From assembly GCF_022201045.2 (NCBI RefSeq), contig NC_068557.1, forward strand, positions 372,001-436,000: DNA of 64,000 nt, written 5' to 3'. Shown here in pieces: positions 45,175 to 57,758 of the stretch (position 1 is its first letter; every line of letters begins with the position of its first letter). The notes below the pieces were generated by a model. That model searched no databases, had not been told where the DNA came from, and saw only the letters and a program-made list of their open reading frames with translations. The stretch comes from Citrus sinensis. Its lineage: Eukaryota; Streptophyta; Magnoliopsida; Sapindales; Rutaceae. The position numbers and the translations under genes were made by a program.

Positions 45175-45300
45175 GCTTTTGCAAAATATTTGTAGAGTAA
45201 TTGTTAAGGTCAAAATTATGTTTTAGGATTTCTTTTTTTTTATTATTATTATTTGAAAATTGGAATTTTATTTAAGAAAAAAGCATAATTTTATCAAATT
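45175..45300. repeat. PTC52 array module M, copy 1
   Basis: The block 'gagttggc...tttgcaaaatatttgt.gag.aatt.tt.aggtcaaaattatgtttt.ggattt' recurs at 48035-48170 and 51976-52110. It lies about 0.5 kb upstream of copy A, as the third lies about 0.2 kb upstream of copy B, so it belongs to the duplicated promoter region. Confidence 0.75.
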
Positions 45301-47354
45301 ATAATTATGTTTGTGTAAGGCGACGCATTTACTCGATTTATAAGTTTTGTTGAATTTTTATTAATTTTCTTTTGGCACTTTAAAACAAACATTTTACATT
45401 TTTTTTTATATTTTGTAATATTTATGGAAAACATTCTGTATGAAGAACATTTTTGCATCTCTTTACTAGCGTACATGCATTATTCATGGTTAAGTTACAC
45501 CTAAATTAATGGGTGAATTGCATTTTTCCTTGAGAATTAATATTAGACATGCGAAATTATGAACTTTTTAATTTTATGGGCAACAATGTTGACTATATAA
45601 ATGAGATGGTTTTTAGTTACAACTAAATGAATTATTTTGGAAGCGTATGTTTAACTAATTAGACTAAAATTAATTTCAAAAATAAAAACTTGACTTGTTT
45701 TGGTCAAAATTGACTAAAATTAATTTCTATTATCTTAGTCATGTAGGACATGCATAAGATAATGGACTATTTTTACTATAAATTATGTTGAAATAATGTA
45801 TCGTATGTGTTAAGTCACCGACCATATTAAGTAGTTAATGATACGATTCAACATTACTAGTAATATCATGGTAAATGAAAATATCACCTAATAATTAAAG
45901 TTTTAAATTCCTCTCAGAAATTAAAAAAAAAATTGAATTAGCAGGTGTGACTTTTCTTTTGAAATGACATTACATGAACTAGCATTGCTAATCAAAACAT
46001 ATCATAAATTGAAATAAATTTCTTTTCTTTTTTTTTCTTCTCTATAACTTTTGCTCATTTACATTGAAGACCCAAATAGTCGCTGGTGTGGGCTCGGCTG
46101 CGGAGCCCACGCCAGATTTTGGATAGAAATCATCAAAGGCTAAAAGTAGACCATCTCATTTGTCAATTTCCACCATTTTCTTAAGTAAATATATACTTTG
46201 TATCATTAGTAATGTGTCATTAGCAATTAATTGACATGTCTTAGCCTCTTAGGCGCCAATTGGTTTTAGCTTTCATTATTGATAAGATAATATTACATCA
46301 CCAATTAAATGTTGACACATCATTGTTCATATCATTTGGGGTGTAAATTATTTATTCCAATTGTATATTTGTAGCATAACTCTTTCTTATATACACCTAC
46401 TTAGAAGTTCTTTAATCTATTTTTTTCTTATATCTTCAAGCAAGAATATTAAAAGGACATTGTCGTTGGATTTCGATTCATGCTTTTACAGTCTTCTAGT
46501 AAAGAAAAAAGATCGAGAAAAGATAATGGAAATTTATATATCAACAGCCAATTGAATAAGGAATGAGATCAACTAAAAAAAACAGTAGCAGAAGTAGTCC
46601 AATAACTATTTTATAAATTTAGGAAAAGAATAAAATGTATATAGACTCAGCTTTCCTTTAAAATATTTGTTTGGTATAATTTATCTAACGGCTATAAGTA
46701 CTTATTTAATTTTATAAGCTCTTTTTAAATTAGTTATTAGTGTTTTTTTAGTTTATCTTTTTCAGTTCAAATAAGTTAATTTGCCTCCATTAACAAAATC
46801 TGGAATTTGAGCTTTTATGAATGGAGATTAAAGAACTTTTAAATACATATATATATATCAACAATTCCTGAAGAACATTTCATTAATTACATAATACCCT
46901 TATTTATATATAAAACCTACATAATAACAATTAATTGCCACCATTTGATAAAAAACTAACTGCTGCTACTTCTCTTTTTTTTTGGTTCTAATGAGATTGC
47001 CGCCGCTTTACTTATTTTATACAAAACCTTACACAAAATAAATTATTGCCATCATTTGATAGAAAACTCATTGTCACAACTTTGGTGAGGTGCATAGCAG
47101 GCATCGATGTTTCCCTCATCACTGTTAAAATAAATCTAGTTTATTAGAAATATGATGAACACATTTCACTATGCTACTATTTGATATTTGATACTTGCTA
47201 CAGTTTTCATTCTTCTTTTTATTATCTTATTCAAGAATGCATGCCAATTATTAATTTATATTTGAAATTCATTTCATCTTCATTTTATTTGTGCATTATG
47301 TTTTTCATGTAATAATATTACATATCCTTTGTCTAGAATCGTTACTGTTGCAAA

Positions 47355-47880
47355 GGAAAAGTAAATCAAAGGCAGATTGGGATGATGTTACCACTGGTGC
47401 TTTTATTAAGATTTGTATGAGTGAGACATTAGCTTGGAATCAAACCAAATAGTCACTTTAATATGATTGGGTGGAAAAGTCTCGTTGCTAATTTTTATTC
47501 TATGACCAATGGAGATTATGAATAGAAACATTGAAAAATAAGTGGGACATCCTAAAATAGATTGGCAACTTTGGACAAACTTGCTGAGAATGAAATTGGT
47601 TTAGGATGGGATGTTGTAAAACAGACAAATACTACTAGCGATGACTGATGGGAGAGAGGATTGAAGTTGCAAATTCTAACCTTCTTATTTTTTGGTGTAC
47701 TAGGAAATGATTTTAGGAGCAATTTAGACATATTTTTAACACATAATCCTTTTGTATTATTGTAGGAGATTCTCAAAACAATTAAAATTCGTTATAAAGG
47801 CTTGAGAAATGTTGACCAATTAGAAATTTTGTTTAAAGATATTGTTGCGCCATCTATGGGTTTTGTACCAAATGATGGTG
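47355..47880 (+). pseudogene. degraded Myb/SANT-like DNA-binding protein
   Basis: The plus strand codes for KADWDDVTTGAFIKICMSET, then HFNMIGWKSLVANFY, a frame-disturbed KNKWDxLK and ENEIGLGWDVVK, and after a gap of about 150 bases IRYKGLRNVDQLEILFKDIV. This is the order of the plant Myb/SANT-like domain found in L10-interacting MYB proteins and PIF/Harbinger ORF1. Several stops and frame changes are present. It is a remnant of such a gene or element. Confidence 0.75.
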
Positions 47881-48034
47881 ATATTTAACCATCTAATTAA
47901 TATGCTAGTAAATATAATAATACATATTTTTAGGAGAAGAATGTCAATATTGAACTAACTAATTTTGATGGGTTAGAAAATATTGAGACTACACATGATA
48001 ACGGAAGGAAAAGAAAATTATCAATTGGAGTAAA

Positions 48035-48170
48035 TTAGTGTGTAATGAGTTAGACTTTTGCAAAAATTTTGTAGAGTAATTATTAAGGTCACAATTTTGT
48101 TTTGGGATTTCTTTTTTTAATTATTTAAACAATGGAATTTTATTTAAGAAAGGTATAATTTTATCAACCT
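48035..48170. repeat. PTC52 array module M, copy 2
   Basis: It is similar to 45175-45300 and 51976-52110, and is directly followed by the decayed first exon at 48330-48425, the same order as M and relic upstream of copy B. Confidence 0.75.
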
Positions 48171-48329
48171 GGGTGTTAGGAACTTTTTTTAATAGAATAT
48201 GTGTTAGGATTCTAATTATATGAAGTAGTGAAATTCTAATCTTATGAAATTATTGAAAAACAAAACAACTAATTCTTTAAATTGTGGATTGATTTCTCGC
48301 AATTGATTCAAATTAGCCTTTTATATTCA

Positions 48330-48425
48330 TGGCGTATGACACTGTGTCCAAATCACCCACCAACATCACTAGATACCATTGTGAAAACTAGTAAAAATGT
48401 TCTTCTTGTGTTCATTCTGAAGCCG
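48330..48425 (-). pseudogene. decayed PTC52 first exon (relic 1)
   Basis: It aligns with the part of exon 1 that codes for the acidic linker through CDLD of the intact genes (plus-strand landmarks gtgtccaaatcac, accaacatcac, taccattgtgaaaac, ttcttgtgttcattctgaag). The frame is lost and no Rieske motif remains. Confidence 0.65.
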
Positions 48426-48649
48426 TGGTTCAGTTGTGTATACGTTTTCTCTTGCAATTGTTAATGGTGATGATAATGTACTTACAATTACAACTGCTAA
48501 TGGTGATGATAATTATATGTTTTCTATTACAACTGCACTTTCTAATTTCACTTGATCAAAATGTTTGCATACAAGCTACATTCCAGTATTTACGTACAGA
48601 AAAATAAGTTGTATTTACATATTCTAATTTTCGACGTTAAATGCTAAGC

Positions 48650-51600
48650 TCAGCGAAGGGCATGATTGTAGTCATGATAATGAAAGGTTTTGTAGATGAA
48701 GTGAGACAACCATTTTGAAGCCGCAAAGCAGATTACTGCAAATGAGATGATTGTAGTTCTTGTAGCCATTGACATGGCATTCTGCTTGGTTGTAGCAACA
48801 ATCCCAATTGAAGCAATGGAGACGACTTGTAGCGTGACCTCAAGTGCGCTGAGACTCTTGTGTGCCGCATTGCAACTTTTGCAATTCACCACATGAGACC
48901 AGTACCTGCAAATTTGAATAAAATTCCTTTAATTAAGTACGAAATCTTATGTTTTAATGGGGTCACAACAAACTTCACAGTGTTCCCGTTTTCAAGGCAT
49001 TGCATAAGAAATTTGGCAAAACACAAAAGAAAATGTTTCTCAAGCTTGAAGAAACAAATAATGCTTCTTTTAAATATCCATAAACCTCTGCTCTTTATAT
49101 GAGTTTCAAAACTGGGAACTACTGTAAAATCCCATGACATGGTGTTAAGGGGTTCAAGTTTATAAAAGTGAAGCCCAGATACCTGTCCATGAGCTGTTCC
49201 CTGGGCGGTGTTGGTGGAAGAGTCGCATTGAATTTCCCTCCCCAATTGAATTGGCCACCGGCATATTTTTTTAACCACCTCCTGAAACCAACTACCAGGG
49301 CATCGGCTTTTGTTGGCACAAAACAAGCTTTCTGCCAATTAGCAGGGCCAACATCCATTATCTTTCGCTCCTGCAGAGAGAAACAGAAGTCAGGTAATTC
49401 ACAGCCAGAAACAAGAAAGAATCTATTAAATTCTTCTATTGTAGGAGAGTAGTATTTAAGTGAATACCTTCTATTGAGAAGAAAAACAAAAATATGCTTT
49501 TTGGATGGTGTCACAACCAATCTAGTAAAATGAAATGGTCGACGAGTCTCAAATCTGAGTTTGAGGCCTAGACTAGCAGTAGACTTGAACGCCAATCCAC
49601 TCAGCATTTTCAAAAAACTTTAGGTTAAAATTATTTTAGCATACAGAGACAGGAATCACCTCAACGTGAAGCAGGTATAAATCTGAATCAAGAATTAGAT
49701 TCTGTCCAATATGAAATATCCACCGCGGAACAACTTTGTCTATCCAAGTTTGAAAGTTTCTTGGGAACGCCCATATTAATCTGCTGTGACCAGGACTAAC
49801 TGGAACACAAATAAAAATCAGAGCTGCTCTTTGTTGCTCCAGCTTCTGCACCAACCGAAATGTATATGGATAAAAGAAAGCCCAAACAGCATAGAATAAG
49901 AACTGAAAAGAGTGCAAAATTCTACTGTCAGCTGAGCATAATGAAACATATTGACCTTTACCTTTTCGGCTCCTGCTGATGATGCAGATCCATTTTCTTG
50001 ATCCTTCATAAGATCAGTATAAGCAAAAAAGATACAAGGTGCCAAAAATTTGCTACTTCCCCACTCCTGCTTTCCAATGAAACCATTTATGTCTATTTTA
50101 TTGACACTCATTTCAACTGGTCTTCCCCCTTCTCTATCGAGCTTCACTGTAAAGAAAATTTAGTATTAACTAATAGGTTTTATTCACGAAGAGAATATAA
50201 ATGACTTAAACGTAGAACAAGGTTTATCTAGGAATTTATCAACCTTTGGGTTTCCTTGTACGCATCAATCCGTAATGTGCATATGGAACATGAGCAGGGT
50301 CCATAAGATTTTCCAATAAGACCTCATAACTGAAAATGCAACTTACTTGCAATTAGAAAAAGTTGTTAACTTGCATTGACCAGGTTGTCATTACACTTAA
50401 GTTCAACTAGTTTTCTTAATGACTCTTGCCAAATATCAGTATAGTACAAATTCAATCTAGAATTTCGTGTGCTAACTCGCTCAAATTAAAATGGAAGACT
50501 GGATCATTGCATACCCATAAGGTATATCTCTGTTCCCAAACAATTTTGTGAATGACGGGTCATCTAGTTCCGGGATGTGAGGAGGTTTCTTAGTCTTGAT
50601 AATATCCTTGTACCGAGGAGCAATATTTGGCCAAAACCATACGATGTCATGCTGGACGGTACTTGGATAAACTGCTGCACATGCTTTCTCGAATGTGTGG
50701 ACCTACATATTTTGACAAATAAGTTGGTAAAAATTAAAGCAATCAGCCACCCAGCAAAGTAGAAATCTTAACAACAACTGCATGCAAGAACAAAAAATCA
50801 AAACTAGATTGCAGAAAAATCAAAACAAAATTTTATCAAGCAAGCAATGGAATCATAATTCATGTATTCCCCTTATCTTTCATTGTTCCTTCACAATTAA
50901 ACTGAAGATGAGAGGTGTGGCGGCTTTACCAAACATTTAATTAGCTACTGCTCTTTCAGAATTAAACGTATCCCCTTGGAATTAGACCCTTGACCTATTT
51001 TATTACTTCCAGTCTGTAAGTCCTTCCGGGATAGCTTTCGGGCAAAAAACGCGCTGAAGCGCAACAATTATAAACAAACAAACTCTATGCCTAGAAGAGA
51101 TTCTAATTGGACAAAACTATAGCATCTCACTCTACACATAAGCGAGACAACCGCAAAAGCATCTATAGCAACACAAAACATAATAAAACATATGAATGTG
51201 ATGCAAAAGTGAAGCAATAGATGTTACCGGGGGGCCGTCTGGGGGAGCCTGAGGGATAAATTTACAGTCACCCGAGCCACTGAAGCACCAGCCATGATAC
51301 ACACACTGAAGCCTTCCCCATTGATCAATTCTTCCTTCTGACAAAGGAGCCAATCTGTGAGGACAAGCATCAGCAAAGACTCTCCATTCATTCTCATTCC
51401 TGTCCCACCAAACCACGACATCAAGCCCCAACACTTTCTTTGCATGAGGGACTCTCTTGTCCAAATCACACACCGGCATCAATGGATACCACTGTGAGAA
51501 CCAATCAAATTTCTCCTCTTGTGAGTTAGTTTCAAGCTCTCTTTCTGGTGGGTCTGTGGCTTCAGTTGAAACTTGTGACGATGGTGATAAGGTGGTGAAG

Positions 51601-51755
51601 ATTTTGTATGGTTTTGATGAGAAAGATGATAAAGTGGACAGGGAACTGAACTGAAAGCTTAAGAACTTGGGCTTAGTGAAGTGGGTCTTATTGTACTCAA
51701 GTTTGAATGTAGCGTTACAAAAAGGTGAAACCGAGGAGAGTCTAAGAGCTTCCAT
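48650..51755 (-). CDS. PTC52: PTC52-like Rieske oxygenase, copy B
   Basis: Seven exons (51755-51228, 50702-50515, 50329-50244, 50146-49962, 49845-49660, 49370-49183, 48905-48650) give 538 aa with the same intron phases as copy A. It keeps the transit peptide, the Rieske CPH..CVYH, the iron site [12 protein letters not shown], the CKSC pair and the hydrophobic C-terminal helices. Compared with A, the Rieske spacer CVYH, the iron-site PAHVPYAH and the exon-4 motif KQEWGSSKF are nearer to Arabidopsis PTC52 (from memory), so B may be the conserved copy and A the diverging one. The main divergence lies in exon 4. An in-frame upstream ATG at 51782 adds nine residues (MLRTVLHAA). Introns are short and free of insertions. 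Confidence 0.92.
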
Positions 51756-51975
51756 GGCTGCATGCAGCACCGTTCTCAACACAAACTAGAGATCAAGCAA
51801 GATTAAAACTTGAGGCAATTATTGATAGTTGTGAAACGAACACGAGTCATGCCATGAGTCATGATCAGGGAACCGTGAGCTTGAGGCTGCAAATTGCCCA
51901 ACATGAAGGAATGACGCAATTTTTATTTGTTGTTTTCTGAAGCATATATATGAGGATAATCTGATGACAGGTGTG

Positions 51976-52110
51976 AATTAATGTGAAATGAGTTGGCTTT
52001 TGCAAAATATTTGTTGAGCAATTATTGAAGTCAAAATTATGTTTTAGGATTTTTTTTTTAATTGCCTGAACGATGGTATTTTTTTTAAGAAAATGACATA
52101 ATTTTAATTA
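51976..52110. repeat. PTC52 array module M, copy 3
   Basis: It lies upstream of copy B and is similar to 45175-45300 and 48035-48170; the decayed exon relic 2 follows. Confidence 0.75.
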
Positions 52111-52249
52111 TGTGTTAGGATTCTGAGTATAAAAAATAGTGACAGTTTAATCATACACAATTATTTTAAAAAAAAATTAATTCTTCAAATTGTGGATTGA
52201 TTTCTCATAATTGAATCAAATTAGCCTTTTATATTCGTGAAATGTTGGC

Positions 52250-52465
52250 ACTCTGTGTCCAAATCACACACCAGCATCACTAGACAACCTTTGTGAAAAC
52301 TAGTAAAAATTTTCCTCTTGTATTCATTGTGAAGCTGTAGCTCAGTTGTGTCTATGTTTTCTATTGCAGCTGTTAACAGTGAGGTTATATAATGTTCTGA
52401 AATTTTATGGAATTTAAAGTAGTGGAACAGAGAATATATAAGAGCTTCCGTGGCTGCAAAAACTT
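52250..52465 (-). pseudogene. decayed PTC52 first exon (relic 2)
   Basis: It aligns with exon 1 from the CDLD region (gtgtccaaatcacacacc at 52256) to the start-codon context (agagcttccgtggctgc at 52442, ATG changed to ACG), with most of the transit region deleted. Nothing downstream of exon 1 is visible. It marks a fifth, lost copy of the array. Confidence 0.7.
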
Positions 52466-52749
52466 TTAAAATAAAACTTTCAATTTAAAGGGTTACAGAT
52501 GTGACATTCATATATCATTAGTCACAATCTTGTTAATTATGGGTGTACCGTTCCTTGCATTCAGAAGAGCCAAACCCTCACAGTTGTAACATGTATCCAC
52601 CTCATCCGCTTCAAACTTGAAATGCCAAACTACACTTGTCTGTGCAGCAATCTCTTGGAATTGTCTTTAATTTCATTTTTATGCAGATTTTTTTTTCACA
52701 ATCCAGATTATTATTTTTAAATTTCAATATTTTCTTATTCTTTTAAGTA

Positions 52750-52990
52750 GATGTCCGTTAAAAGTTCTGTTAGGAGTTTATATTATGAAAAGGTGTTCGT
52801 TATAGACTCATCATATAAAACGTAAAGCTGTTGAGAAAAAAAGGAGATACAATCTCGTTAGATGGTGGAGTTCTGTTCCAACATATAACGAGATAATATG
52901 TCATTCTCTCTCTACAATTGAGTTTTATACGATGAGTCATATCGAACACCTTTTGACAAACAAGCTCAGTAAAAACTTTTAAAGGACATC
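52750..52990. mobile_element. inverted-repeat MITE, 241 bp
   Basis: The left end GATGTCCGTTAAAAGTT... and the inverse of the right end GATGTCCTTTAAAAGTT... stay similar for about 85 bases, including the strong AAAAGGTGTTCG block (52788 and 52943-52954). The ends are clear but no certain target duplication was found. The AAAAGGTGTTCGATATAGACT block recurs alone at about 58634, so the family is present more than once. Confidence 0.7.
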
Positions 52991-54950
52991 ATCAACTTGC
53001 GAGAATAAGAAACTATCAGAATTTAACAATAAATCCGAGTAGTCAAAAAAAAAAAAAAAAACAAAACTTGTTCTTGCATCCACATAGCTTGGTGCTTGAA
53101 CAGAGAATATATGATGCCTGCAAACAGACGTATCAAACTCCATTTGTAAGAGATTCAATTTATGTACCATTTCATATATAATGAAATTGGACCCATGTCA
53201 CAAAAGTTGGCAAAATATTAATTAATCACCTCAAATACCCTTAAAAACACCAAAACAAACAAACCCAGCAAGAAAAATAACCAATGCAGAGAATGTTAGA
53301 TATATACATATACACCAGAAGTTCTTCTGGAAAAATCAGCCCACCAATCCAAGAGCTGAGATTGTGACATAAAAAATCAACACCAGTAGCAGCCTCTTTC
53401 AAAAGCACACTTCTTTGGTGAATCTTGCAAATTACTACTAAGGCAAATGGTTTCGGGGCTCTGAGCTTTGTGCTTCGAAAGTTGAAACATTTATGGATGG
53501 GAGGCTTGGTGCCTCATTTAATATCCTTAATGTCTTAAGTAAGGTTAGGTGTAACCAAGAGGTTTAATTGTTAGAAATTGGTATTTTTTGGAATTATATG
53601 AGATTATTGTTCATATTATAACTCATATTATAACTCATACTGATTGCTTAGATTCTAATCATCTCTAATATGTAAGAGACATTTATTCTACTCATATTTT
53701 ATTAAAAAAAAAGACTATTTTTACTCAATTATTTTCTATAATTGAAAAAGATATTACGCCCCATGGGTTCGAACCACTTGTGAGTGCTGTGACTCTGCTA
53801 AGTTTTGATCAAAAAGTAAATGAGCCTAAATATTTTTCTTTGACTTTTTAATACTTAATCTATCTACCGTGTGTCTGTGTGTGTGACTGTGAGTAAATAT
53901 ATAACTTGACGGGCGACCTGACTCAAATAATTTTAGAAATATATTTATATCTCGAGATGTATAGTACAACTTTTGCTTATAAATATATGAATTGATCTGA
54001 CTCTCAATAACTTTTAGATTATAATGTATTACTAAAATTACAATTTAAAAAAAAGGGCAAAAAATAATTAAACTTGCAAGAGTTATGGTAGGAAATGGAA
54101 AAATAAAAATAAAGGCCAGCAGCAGCAGCAGCAGGTCAGCGCAATTAATGACTGTTGAAATGATAAGTGTTTGATGAAAGTAACTTAGTGTTTGATGATA
54201 TGCCTGTGAGTTTACGATTTTGCGGGAAGCAACAATTACAATATTCTAAGACTCGGTAAGTGCAAATCATCAGCCTCAGGTCGTTGTAGACACTCAAAAG
54301 CAAGAAGCTTCGTGGAAATATCATAGTGATAAGGTTGACGACGACTCACCACTGCCGTTGAGAAGCAACAGACTGTACCCTTTATAGACAAGATCCCCTC
54401 ATTCATATTAACTGTTGTTATTCTATACTAAATCTAGGCCGTTGATCCAGGTATATAACAGCTGTAATATAATATAATCTAGCACACTCTCCCTCATGAC
54501 TAAAGGGCCATGTAAGTTAACATTTGTTATGTATGTTGATTTTGCGGAAACATTTACGGTGAGTTCACATTCCGGATTGAGGAATTGGAATCCATAATTG
54601 GAATAGTTGACAATGTTTAAAGTAAAAGAAGGAATCATAATCAAAAGGTCATTGATTCCCACCTTCGGAATAAATCTGCTCTCTAACAAAATTCATAAAC
54701 CTGGATTTATCCTTGGTTAAAAAAAAAAGAGAGAAAAAAAATAGCACGGTCGATTGATAAGAACCAGAAGCCATGATCGTTGCATGCCAGTCGTCGAACT
54801 TAGCAGAGCCGGTCGTCGTGCACCACTGTCGCACACAATCCTGTCAAACAGAGCAGAGCCTTGCACCGATGCAAATCATCAGCCTTGCACTAGTGATCGT
54901 CGCTGGTAGTATGCAGTACTCGTCGATTGTTGATTATTCAAATTATTATT

Positions 54951-54977
54951 AGTATTGTTGTTGTTGTTGTTGTTGTT
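54951..54977. repeat. GTT trinucleotide microsatellite
   Basis: Several GTT units are followed by a mixed (ATT/ATC/GTT)n tract to about 55018, within one of the low-complexity compartments. Confidence 0.85.
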
Positions 54978-55879
54978 ATCGTTATCATTATTGTCATTAT
55001 TATTGCTATCGTTATTGTTCTAAAACAATGTAAACAAATTAATGGAAGTAAAGTTCATTCCAATTCAGAATATTATAATTCAAGTAAACAACTTGTTTTA
55101 ATTTCCATTCTATCTTATTTTGATTTTCATTTAGTAAATGTACCATCATATTAATCTTTCTGTCATTTTGCATTGCTGTTTTAACTGCATAACATTCTTG
55201 CAAATAATGCTTTAAGAATAAATGTTTGATACTCTCTCTTCTAGGGCTTCACATGGTGATGAAGTGTTCATTATGGGCCCAGCAAATGGTGAGTTTTTTT
55301 TTTTCATTTATTCTTTCGTAATAATTTTTATTCAAGCCGAATACTGGTTCAAATATTTATTTCTCTTTCTCTTACGGCAATTTTGGTAGGCTCCAAGGAA
55401 TTACTAGAGCCAAACGGCGGGTGATCCCTCAATGTCGGATGGTATTGAAATAATGCTGCAGCTGATGATTTATGCTTGCATAGATCTATCCTCATACTAT
55501 AATTTACATGTAAAAATATAATAATCAAATAAAAAGACATTTTATTTTAGTTTGGCGTCTTAATTTTCATAAACCCAATAATCTAATATCATAACGTTGA
55601 CATGGGCTTCGTATTCACTTGCTTGTTTTTGCACACTCCATTTGCTCCTGTCACCGAGGTAATTAATTTCTACCTACCATGCTTGTACGAAAAGGTCCAA
55701 AACAGATGAGGTATGAAAAAGTTAAGTTAATTATTATACAGATTTAACTTCCGATCGAAATTAAGGTCTTTCATCCCAAAGCAGTAGCCTCAATGTTTGG
55801 ACACATAGAGCTCCAAGATATTTGGACACTGAATAGCAGCTGGCTGCCTTAAAAGATTTATGATGCATTTATTAAACAA

Positions 55880-56620
55880 GAATTAGAATAGACATGAATT
55901 ATAATGAACTGTCATGGAAATGAGGATTGAAAATCAAAATAAATTATTTACTTGAACTGTAAGAATTTAAATCGGAATGAACTGAATTGTCATTAATGTA
56001 TTTACTTTGTCTCGAAATCAGAATGTGTTACAAATTATTAAAAAATCATTAATTAACTATTGTCATAATTATTATTTTGTATTTTAATTATTTTGATTAT
56101 TTATTCAAAAATTATTATTATTGTTAATAATATATTAATTAATTATAATTTTTTATCATTAATAATAATAATAATAATCATCATCATCATCATTGACGAG
56201 TGACATCATTATCAACAACAAGCGGCATCGTCGGCATCATCATCGACAATGGCTGTTGCCATTGGATCATGCTATTGCTGTTGTTGCTTGAAAACGTTGC
56301 TACTATTGATGATTGACGACACTGCTTCAGTTGGACAATGCTGTTGTTGCTGCTTGATGACCAACGACGTTAATTTTGGAAGCAACGGTTTGGCAGAGAT
56401 GAATTTTGGCTGTGTTTTTTTTTTTTTTAATTAAATGAGGGTATTTTTGGCCTTTTGAGATTTTGATAAAGGCAAATTGGGGAGTGTTGGGGATGGGAGA
56501 CTAATTCCCACCCATTTGGGAGTCAGTCTTCCATTCTTCATTTCTAAATTGAGGTAGGTCCCATGATTCTGATTTTAATTTCCACTTCTATTTTACAAAA
56601 TAAACTTCATCAATTATTCT
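55880..56620. repeat. low-complexity block with inverted AT-rich ends
   Basis: An AT-rich flank rich in 'aatcagaatg/attctgattt' encloses ATT and ATC triplet tracts (56095-56200) and a stretch of TTGCTG-like codon repeats (56265-56380). Similar composition and order appear at 54760-55150 and 63480-64000, which suggests one family of degraded elements. The borders are not clear. Confidence 0.4.
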
Positions 56621-57322
56621 AATTATGAATTCAGATTTTCCAATCCAGAAAGTAATCAGACCATGAAGATTCCAAGGGTCTTGTCATCAATGAAATTGTA
56701 TTGCTCGAGTAGTCGACTTGCTACTGTCCGGCTGCAGGCACTAGGCAATTAACCAACCACCAAACGAGTCCTACATTTTCCTTTAATTAATGCCAAATTA
56801 ATTAGATCATGTCCCCAGTATCCATAGGTTGGTGGGTGCAATTACTGAGTCTCACCAAAATACATTAGTTAATTATTAATGCCACTCAATAATACTCTTT
56901 CTCGTAACATCTTTTATTTATAGCCAGATCGATAGAGAGCATGCAGTTTCAAAACAGAAGAGCCAAAACCTGTAAATGTATGTTCTCTTGGCATGCATTT
57001 TAATTTCAGGTTTCACACTTTTAATTAAGTTTTCACTAAGCACCTAGTTTCCTTCGAATTCAATTCATTGTATCTGCAAGCCAATAATAATTACTATTAT
57101 TATTATTATTATTCGCATGCAAAAGATAGTTTCTTTACAAGTTTTGTTTCTTACTATATTTTATTTTTTGGTTATATGGTAGGTTGACTTGAGTAATAAT
57201 AGAGCGGAAGCAGCTGCCTTTGCAGAACAAACTGATACCAAACGAAGCAAGCAACATTGGTAAGATCAAGACTTTAAAAACTATTCACATGTTGGTAATT
57301 AGTTTCTTGTGTATTTTATCAT

Positions 57323-57472
57323 GGGTCAGGCTACAGTGCAACTGTGATACCGTGCCACAGTTGCACCAGCCGTTAGATCCACTCAAATGAGTGGGGTCCA
57401 CTTGAATAAGTGGGAATTCAACGGTTGGGTGCAACTGTGGCACGGTACCACAGTTGCACCACAGTTTTATCC
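57323..57472. mobile_element. MULE-type MITE, 150 bp, with 9-bp target duplication
   Basis: It is almost entirely palindromic. The left half (gctacagtgcaactgtg, taccgtgccacagttgcacc) mirrors the right half (ggtgcaactgtggcacggta, ccacagttgcaccacag). A perfect 9-bp duplication TTTTATCAT stands at 57314-57322 and 57473-57481, typical of Mutator-like elements. It has no coding capacity. Related sequence lies at 26118 and 26940-27060. Confidence 0.88.
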
Positions 57473-57758
57473 TTTTATCATATATAATATATGTATACAG
57501 TGTTGTATCTGTTTTAGGTGTCTTTGTTTCTAAAATAACCAAAACGTAAATCTTTTGCCTACAAACAGAATCCAACTAGATTTGCTTAATGATATGTATA
57601 TATGCTTAATGATGTGTCAAGAGTTAATTTAACAATTTTTCAAGAAAGGATATAGGAGATATGTATATATATATGCTTCTCGTTTTTGCTTTTTTACTGT
57701 CTTTATTTTTCTATTCCGTTAATTTAATGGTGAAACAAATTATATATATATATATATA

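Larger units (their letters stand above)
44704..48649. other. region between the two intact PTC52 genes
   Basis: It contains the promoter of copy A, repeated module M (45175-45300 and 48035-48170), AT-rich DNA, a degraded Myb/SANT-like ORF (47355-47880) and a decayed PTC52 first exon (48330-48425). No intact gene is present. Confidence 0.6.

Noticed and set aside
54423-54834. Two overlapping minus-strand open frames of 88 and 61 codons, one with a membrane-like stretch.
   Set aside because: They are in different frames with no plausible intron, and they lie at the edge of a low-complexity compartment.
56249-56434. Cys-rich 61-codon plus-strand frame, superficially like a defensin.
   Set aside because: The cysteines come from TGTTGC/TGCTGT triplet repeats and there is no signal peptide or cysteine spacing of a known family.
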